Part shown: piece after piece, positions 6,581-10,279 of the stretch | Layout: each line of letters opens with the position of its first letter | Position numbering within the stretch: position 1 is the first letter of the stretch | Assembly: GCA_030064695.1 (NCBI GenBank) | Contig: JASHYV010000172.1 | Span: forward strand, 1-10,279 | Source: Thermoplasmata archaeon | GTDB taxonomy: Archaea > Thermoplasmatota > Thermoplasmata > UBA184 | Length of the DNA stretch: 10,279 nt | Direction: 5' to 3' | Notes under the pieces: generated by a model | Told to the model about the DNA's origin: nothing | Database searches by the model: none | The model's input: the letters and a program-made list of their open reading frames with translations, nothing else | Made by a program: the position numbers and the translations under genes

Positions 6581-7399
6581 GTGGCCCCCCGTCGGGCGAT
6601 CCCGCTCATCACCCTCTCGAGCGACATCGGGTGGGCGTACGCGGCCCAGATGCGGGCCGTCCTCGCCCACTGGGTGCCGCCGGGCCACGTGGTGGACCTG
6701 ACCCACGACCTGCCGGCCCACGCGATCCCCGAGGCGGCGTTCCTCCTCTCGGCGATGGGCCAGGGGTTCCCGGCCGGAACCGTCCACGTCGCCGTCGTCG
6801 ACCCCGGCGTGGGGGGCTCGAGATGGCCGATCGTGGTCGCCTGCGAGGACGGCTCGGTGCTGGTCGGGCCCGACAACGGCGTGCTCTCCCCGCTCGCCGA
6901 CCGGCTCGGCAGCCCCCGGGCGTACCGCATCCTGCGCGAGCGGCTGCGGGCCGCGCCGCGGGTCGGCGCGACGTTCGACGGCCGCGACGTCTTCGCCCCG
7001 ACCGCGGGGGCCGTGGCGTGCGGCCGCAAGCCCTCGGAGTTCGGACCGCCGGTCCGGATGAAGCCGGCCCGGCTCGCGCACCCGGTCCGCACGCGCGACG
7101 GAGCCCGCGGCGAGATCCGGCACGTGGACCGCTTCGGCAACGTCGTCACCAACATCCCGACCGAGTGGGTGCCGGCGGGGACCGCCTCGCTCGACCTCGT
7201 CCCGGGCATCGGTCGACCGCGGCGGGCGGTCTGGGCCTCGCACTACGAATCCCTGCCGCCGGGCGAGCTCGGGGCCCTGGGCTCGTCCTTCGGGCTCGTC
7301 GAGCTCGCGATCGCTCGGGGACGCGCGTCGGAGCTCACCGGGCTCGCGGTCGGCGTGCCCGTGCGCGTGACCTGGGTTCCGGGCGCCGCCCGCACGTGA
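6581..7399 (+). CDS. SAM hydroxide adenosyltransferase family protein (DUF62), triad His replaced
   Basis: 272-aa member of the DUF62 family, whose characterised enzymes attack S-adenosylmethionine with hydroxide, giving adenosine and methionine. Family motifs in order: TLSSDIG (residues 11-17), VDLTHDLP (38-45), VAVVDPGVGGSRW (70-82), VGPDNGVLS (95-103), TFDGRDVFAP (131-140) and the C-terminal-domain DRFGNVVTNIP (183-193). The conserved Asp-Arg-His triad (D68, R75, H127 in the Pyrococcus protein, as I recall) maps to D74, R81 and D133 with exact spacing. The His of the usual FHGRD is therefore Asp here (GAC at 6977-6979), one base from CAC. The long loop typical of fluorinases is not apparent. 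The GTG start has no clear Shine-Dalgarno site. Reaction chemistry may be hydrolysis with an altered base or something changed; this cannot be settled from sequence. Confidence 0.9.
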   Translation: MAPRRAIPLITLSSDIGWAYAAQMRAVLAHWVPPGHVVDLTHDLPAHAIPEAAFLLSAMGQGFPAGTVHVAVVDPGVGGSRWPIVVACEDGSVLVGPDNGVLSPLADRLGSPRAYRILRERLRAAPRVGATFDGRDVFAPTAGAVACGRKPSEFGPPVRMKPARLAHPVRTRDGARGEIRHVDRFGNVVTNIPTEWVPAGTASLDLVPGIGRPRRAVWASHYESLPPGELGALGSSFGLVELAIARGRASELTGLAVGVPVRVTWVPGAART

Positions 7400-7403
7400 G
7401 CCC

Positions 7404-7411
7404 CTAAATAG
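7404..7411 (+). promoter_or_regulatory. TATA-like promoter of dnaJ
   Basis: CTAAATAG, centred near 7407, lies just after the DUF62 stop codon. Usual archaeal spacing gives transcription from about 7433 and a leader of about 26 nt that includes the GGGAGG site. I see no clear heat-shock operator. Confidence 0.55.
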
Positions 7412-7444
7412 CGCCCGTCCTAGACGCGAGCGTTCCGGCGAGAC

Positions 7445-7450
7445 GGGAGG
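7445..7450 (+). promoter_or_regulatory. Shine-Dalgarno site of dnaJ
   Basis: GGGAGG lies 8 nt before the TTG at 7459. It supports that unusual start codon, as does the family N-terminus ([11 protein letters not shown]), which begins directly after it. Confidence 0.7.
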
Positions 7451-7458
7451 CGACCGGG

Positions 7459-8595
7459 TTGGCGAAGCGCGACTACTACGAGGTCCTCGGCGTCCCGAGG
7501 ACGGCGACCGAGGACGAGATCAAGTCGTCCTACCGGAAGCTCGCCCGCCAGTACCACCCCGACGTCACGAAGGAGAACCCGAAGGCGGCCGAGGAGAAGT
7601 TCAAGGAGATCAGCGAGGCGTACGAGGTCCTCGCCGATACGGAGAAGCGCAAGCGGTACGACCAGCTCGGCTTCTCGGGCGTCGAGACCGACTTCGGCCC
7701 GGGCGGGTTCAACTGGCAGAACTTCACGCACGCGGGCGACCTCGAGGACCTCTTCGGCTCGTCGCCGATCTTCCAGCAGCTCTTCGGCATGGGCTTCGGT
7801 TCGCCGTTCGGCGGACGGGCGGGGCCCGTCCGCGGGGCGGACGTCGAGGTGGCGGTCCGGCTGCCGCTGTCGGCGGCGGTGCACGGCGCGAAGCCCACGA
7901 TCGAGGTGCCGCGCACAAGGCGATGCCCCGACTGCAAGGGCACCGGCGCCAAGGATGGTACCGCGCTCGAGACCTGTCCCGAGTGCCACGGCGAGGGCCA
8001 GGTGCGTCGCGTCCAGAACCGGGGCTATACGCAGCTCGTGACGATCGGTCAATGTCCCCGGTGCCACGGGACCGGGACGCTGATCCTGGAGAAGTGCCCG
8101 ACCTGCCACGGACAGGGCCGCCTCACGACGACCGAGCGACTCGAGGTGACCGTGCCCCCGGGCGTCGAGGAGGGAGCGGTGCTGCGCATCCCCGGGCACG
8201 GCACCGAGGGGGCGCCGGGGACGCGCAGCGGCGACCTGTACGTCCAGGTCCTCTTCGAGCCGAACGACCACCTCCGGCGCGACGGCCCCGACGCGTATTC
8301 CGAGATCACGGTCCCGCTCGGCGTCGCGCTCCTGGGCGGCGAGGTCACCGTGCCGACGATCGACGCGCAGGCGAAGCTCAAGATCCCGGCGGGGACGCAG
8401 CCCGAGACCCAGTTCCGCCTGCGCGGCCACGGGTTCCCCCGGTTCCGGGGTGGGGCGCGAGGCGATCTCTTCGTGACCGTGCACGTCGAGATCCCGCGTT
8501 CGCTCTCCGGTCGCGAGCGCGACCTCGCGCGGGAGGCGCTGGGGCTCGAGGCCCCGCCGAAGCGCGAGTCGATCTTCCGGCGGCGCTCCTCGTAG
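7459..8595 (+). CDS. dnaJ: Chaperone protein DnaJ (Hsp40, type I)
   Basis: Cochaperone that delivers unfolded proteins to DnaK and stimulates its ATPase. The 378-aa product has the full type I layout. The J domain (1-70) carries HPD at residues 33-35, followed by a Gly/Phe-rich region (about 71-125). Four zinc-binding repeats follow: CPDCKGTG (156-163), CPECHGEG (173-180), CPRCHGTG (199-206) and CPTCHGQG (213-220). The C-terminal substrate-binding domains (about 221-355) include GDLYVQV and [12 protein letters not shown]. The TTG start is supported by the GGGAGG site 8 nt upstream and by its own TATA-like box. The usual partners grpE and dnaK are not adjacent. Instead an RsmC-like methyltransferase follows after 1 nt. 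Archaeal DnaJ was probably acquired from bacteria, but its base use here matches the neighbours. Confidence 0.97.
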   Translation: MAKRDYYEVLGVPRTATEDEIKSSYRKLARQYHPDVTKENPKAAEEKFKEISEAYEVLADTEKRKRYDQLGFSGVETDFGPGGFNWQNFTHAGDLEDLFGSSPIFQQLFGMGFGSPFGGRAGPVRGADVEVAVRLPLSAAVHGAKPTIEVPRTRRCPDCKGTGAKDGTALETCPECHGEGQVRRVQNRGYTQLVTIGQCPRCHGTGTLILEKCPTCHGQGRLTTTERLEVTVPPGVEEGAVLRIPGHGTEGAPGTRSGDLYVQVLFEPNDHLRRDGPDAYSEITVPLGVALLGGEVTVPTIDAQAKLKIPAGTQPETQFRLRGHGFPRFRGGARGDLFVTVHVEIPRSLSGRERDLAREALGLEAPPKRESIFRRRSS

Positions 8596-8596
8596 C

Positions 8597-9271
8597 ATGC
8601 CCGACCCTGGCGCCGCCGAACCGGACCAGTACTTCGCGGAGCAGCCCCGGTCGCGCTCGGTCCGCGCCGAGCTGAGGTTCCTCTACCGGGGCGAACTCCT
8701 CTCCTTCGTCGTGGACCGGGGGGTCTTCAGCTCCCGCGGGCTCGACCCGGGCACCGGGCTCCTCATCGAGAACCTGGAGCTGCGCCCCGCTGACCAGGTG
8801 CTCGACCTCGGCTGCGGTTGGGGGGCGGTCGGCGTGGCTGCCGCGAAGGCCGCCCACGCAGGCCACGTGATCCTGACCGAGGTGAACCGGCGGGCGGCCC
8901 GGCTCGCGCGGGAGAACCTCGAGCGCAACCGGGTCCGGAACGCCGAGGTGCGCGTGGGACCGTTCTTCGAGCCGGTCCCGGGCGAACGGTTCGACGTGAT
9001 CGCGATGAACCCGCCGTACCGGGTCGGCCGCCCGCACGTCCTTCGACTGCTCGAGGAGGCCCCGGCGCACCTGCGCCCGGGCGGACGGCTCCTGCTGGTC
9101 GGCAAGGGCAGCCAGGGGATCCGCTACTACCAGACGTGGCTCGGCGAGCGGTGGAGCGGCCCCGTCGAGGTACTGGGCCGCGGGTCGGGGTACCGGGTGA
9201 TCGAAGCCCGCCCGGAGCCGGTCGAGATCCCGCGAACGCCCGCAAGGTCGGTTTCTCCCCGAAGCGCTTAA
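8597..9271 (+). CDS. RsmC-like class I SAM-dependent methyltransferase (MTS domain)
   Basis: 224-aa methyltransferase of the 'methyltransferase small' (MTS) group, related to the catalytic half of bacterial RsmC, which makes m2G in 16S rRNA. Visible features: VFSSRGLDPGTGLLIENL (residues 43-60, the pre-motif typical of RsmC), SAM-binding motif I LDLGCGWG (69-76), the acidic end of strand 2 in LTEVN (E95), and NPPY (138-141), the signature of enzymes methylating an amino group of a base. The RsmC N-terminal duplicated domain is absent, as in other archaeal members. The Arg/Pro-rich C-terminal 20 residues look disordered. It starts 1 nt after the dnaJ stop with no ribosome site, so translation is likely coupled. 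An RNA guanine substrate (rRNA or tRNA) is inferred. The following ribosomal operon fits, but has its own promoter. Confidence 0.85.
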   Translation: MPDPGAAEPDQYFAEQPRSRSVRAELRFLYRGELLSFVVDRGVFSSRGLDPGTGLLIENLELRPADQVLDLGCGWGAVGVAAAKAAHAGHVILTEVNRRAARLARENLERNRVRNAEVRVGPFFEPVPGERFDVIAMNPPYRVGRPHVLRLLEEAPAHLRPGGRLLLVGKGSQGIRYYQTWLGERWSGPVEVLGRGSGYRVIEARPEPVEIPRTPARSVSPRSA

Positions 9272-9274
9272 AAG
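9267..9274 (+). promoter_or_regulatory. TATA-like promoter of S13-S4 operon
   Basis: CTTAAAAG, centred near 9270, overlaps the TAA stop of the methyltransferase (9269-9271). Usual spacing predicts transcription from about 9296 and a leader of about 42 nt with AGGTGG at 9323-9328. Box-like elements of this form precede several genes in the window. Confidence 0.55.
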
Positions 9275-9319
9275 GGAGGGGCTGCTCCGCGGCCCCGCCC
9301 TCGCCCGGAGCCCCCTCCC
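9274..9319. repeat. GC-rich inverted repeat (14-bp stem) in S13 promoter/leader
   Basis: Arm 9274-9289 (GGGAGGGG, 2-nt bulge CT, GCTCCG) pairs with arm 9306-9319 (CGGAGC then CCCCTCCC). That is 14 pairs around a 16-nt C-rich loop. It starts 3 nt after the methyltransferase stop and ends 3 nt before the S13 ribosome site. The predicted transcription start of the S13 promoter falls inside the loop. The complete hairpin would therefore form only in read-through RNA or in DNA. It may serve as a block between the two units; no U-run follows. Confidence 0.6.
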
Positions 9320-9322
9320 GCC

Positions 9323-9328
9323 AGGTGG
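9323..9328 (+). promoter_or_regulatory. Shine-Dalgarno site of S13
   Basis: AGGTGG lies 9 nt before ATG 9338 and supports that start. An in-frame GTG at 9362 is the alternative and would shorten the protein by 8 residues. Confidence 0.5.
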
Positions 9329-9337
9329 GGGGCCCGG

Positions 9338-10117
9338 ATGTCGGCTTCCACCCGCAGGGGAGTGACCATCGCGCCCAAGGAAACGAAGGAGCCGGAGACC
9401 GCTGCCGCCGCGCCCGACGCGGACGCCGGGCCGAAGGCCGGCGACGAGCGGGCGGGCAAGAAGGAGCGCTCCGGCAAGTCGAAGGACACGAAGGAGGGCA
9501 AGGAGCCCAAGGAGGGCGGCAAGGGCAAGGGGAAGGCCGGCGCCCCCGGGGCGAAGACCCCCAAGTTCGTCCCCGACAACCCCAACTTCCGCTACATCGT
9601 CCGCGTCGCGAACTCCGACCTCGACGGCACGCGACCCGTCGCGCTCGCGCTCACCGGCGTGAGCGGGGTCGGGCTGAGGATCGCCGAGATCGCCTGCCGG
9701 ATCGCGGAGGTGCCCGCCAACGAGCGGATCGGCAACCTCCCCGAGCCGACGGTCGAGGGTCTCGAACAAGTCCTACAAACGCTCCCGACGAAGGTGCCGT
9801 CCTGGATCGTCGATCACCGGTCCGAGCCCGTGCTCGGCGAGTCGCTCCATCTGATCGGCCCCGACCTCGACACCCGGCGACGCGACGACGTCAACGTCAT
9901 GCGCATGGTCCGCAGCTATCGGGGCGTACGCCACGAGCGGGGCCAGAAGGTCCGCGGCCAGCGGACGCGCTCCAACGGACGGACCGGCATGGCCGCCGGC
10001 GTGATCAAGAAGGCCGCCAAGGAAGCCGCGGCGGCCGCCGGCAAGACCGAGGAGGCGCCCGCTGCCGCGGCGCCGGCCCCGGCCGCGGCCAAGCCCGCGG
10101 CCGCCAAGAAGGAGTAG
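9338..10117 (+). CDS. rpsM: 30S ribosomal protein S13 (uS13) with long N- and C-terminal tails
   Basis: Small-subunit head protein contacting tRNA and the inter-subunit bridge. The core (about residues 80-226) is a standard archaeal S13: NPNFRYIVRVANSDLDGTRP, the helix-hairpin-helix TGVSGVGLRIAEI, SWIVDH, and the signature VRSYRGVRHERGQKVRG through RTRSNGRTG near 191-217. The core is flanked by about 79 N-terminal residues, largely Lys/Glu/Gly/Ala, and a tail of about 33 residues of Ala, Pro and Lys. The total is 259 aa, against roughly 150-170 aa for ordinary archaeal S13. Both tails lack hydrophobic structure and look disordered. The tails are in frame with no stop, keep local GC-rich codon use, and sit within a proper operon, so they are probably real. 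The ATG 9338 start is favoured by AGGTGG 9 nt upstream. S4 follows after 7 nt. Confidence 0.95.
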   Translation: MSASTRRGVTIAPKETKEPETAAAAPDADAGPKAGDERAGKKERSGKSKDTKEGKEPKEGGKGKGKAGAPGAKTPKFVPDNPNFRYIVRVANSDLDGTRPVALALTGVSGVGLRIAEIACRIAEVPANERIGNLPEPTVEGLEQVLQTLPTKVPSWIVDHRSEPVLGESLHLIGPDLDTRRRDDVNVMRMVRSYRGVRHERGQKVRGQRTRSNGRTGMAAGVIKKAAKEAAAAAGKTEEAPAAAAPAPAAAKPAAAKKE

Positions 10118-10124
10118 ACGAGCC

Positions 10125-10279
10125 GTGGGCGATCCGAAGTTCCTCCGACGCCGCTACGACACCCCCAAGCACCCGTGGGAGGCCGGGCGGATGGAGGAGG
10201 AGCGCAAGCTGCTCACGAAGTACGGCCTCAAGAACAAGCGGGAGCTGTGGAAGGCCCAGTCGATCCTGCGCCGCTTCCG
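10125..10279 (+). CDS. rpsD: 30S ribosomal protein S4 (uS4), 3'-truncated by window edge
   Basis: Primary 16S rRNA-binding protein that starts small-subunit assembly. Only the first 51 complete codons are in the window. The N-terminus GDPKFLRRRYDTPKHPWE is the archaeal S4 signature. It continues with the charged helix RMEEERKLL, then KYGLKNKRELWKAQSILRRF. No zinc-binding Cys set is present in this part. The GTG start lies 7 nt after the S13 stop. S13-S4 is the conserved archaeal order, normally followed by S11 and RNA polymerase subunit D, which would be expected just beyond the right edge. Confidence 0.96.
   Translation, partial: MGDPKFLRRRYDTPKHPWEAGRMEEERKLLTKYGLKNKRELWKAQSILRRF

Noticed and set aside
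6581..7399. Fluorinase/chlorinase (SAM halogenase) identity for the DUF62 protein
   Set aside because: D74 and R81 of the hydrolase triad are present, and I see no long halogenase-type loop. The single His-to-Asp change does not by itself indicate a halogenase.
7420..9769. Long minus-strand open frames opposite dnaJ, the methyltransferase and S13
   Set aside because: They are low-complexity shadows of clear plus-strand genes.
1..10279. tRNA, rRNA, CRISPR, insertion sequences, toxin-antitoxin or phage genes
   Set aside because: Intergenic gaps are at most 160 nt. None holds a cloverleaf, direct-repeat array, terminal repeats or a recognisable mobile-element product.

Overview
This is a GC-rich (near 70% by eye, not counted) archaeal chromosome segment of housekeeping genes. 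The archaeal assignment rests on archaeal/eukaryotic-type elongation factor 1-alpha and ribosomal proteins S10, S13 and S4, on a short archaetidylserine decarboxylase/synthase pair, on an archaeal-type (MptD/DUF372) dihydroneopterin aldolase, and on AT-rich TATA-like boxes placed about 25-50 bases before gene starts. The EF-1alpha sequence (for example its FEFAWVMD stretch) resembles Thermoplasma as I remember it, so a high-GC Thermoplasmatota lineage is my best guess. That placement is inference and needs a tree.

Layout. Positions 1-3279 (+) hold a tight run: EF-1alpha (5' end outside the window), S10, archaetidylserine decarboxylase, archaetidylserine synthase and an MptD-like aldolase. Gaps are 44 and 4 nt, followed by overlaps of 4 and about 59 nt. 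Positions 3248-5821 (-) hold an MFS transporter followed 33 nt later by citrate synthase; the citrate synthase 3' end overlaps the aldolase 3' end by 32 nt. A 160-nt divergent promoter region (5822-5981) separates the MFS gene from a second plus-strand cluster: a stand-alone Lrp/AsnC ligand-binding (RAM) domain, a three-helix membrane protein of unknown function and a SAM hydroxide adenosyltransferase (DUF62). A further promoter at about 7404 precedes dnaJ and an RsmC-like methyltransferase, which are 1 nt apart. Another promoter, overlapping the methyltransferase stop codon, starts the S13-S4 ribosomal operon, which runs off the right edge.

How the genes fit together. The first cluster links translation (EF-1alpha, S10) with polar-lipid head-group synthesis (CDP-archaeol + serine to archaetidylserine, then decarboxylation to archaetidylethanolamine) and probably pterin cofactor synthesis. 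The minus-strand pair couples a transporter of unknown substrate to the entry step of the TCA cycle. The third cluster contains a SAM-cleaving enzyme. The last two are chaperone/RNA-modification and ribosome assembly genes.

I see no mobile element, CRISPR array, tRNA, rRNA or defence system, and no clearly new multi-gene system. The points most worth checking are a DUF62 enzyme whose catalytic-triad His is replaced by Asp, an S13 protein with long charged or Ala/Lys-rich tails at both ends, a 14-bp GC-rich inverted repeat in the S13 promoter/leader, and an overlapping aldolase gene squeezed between two others.
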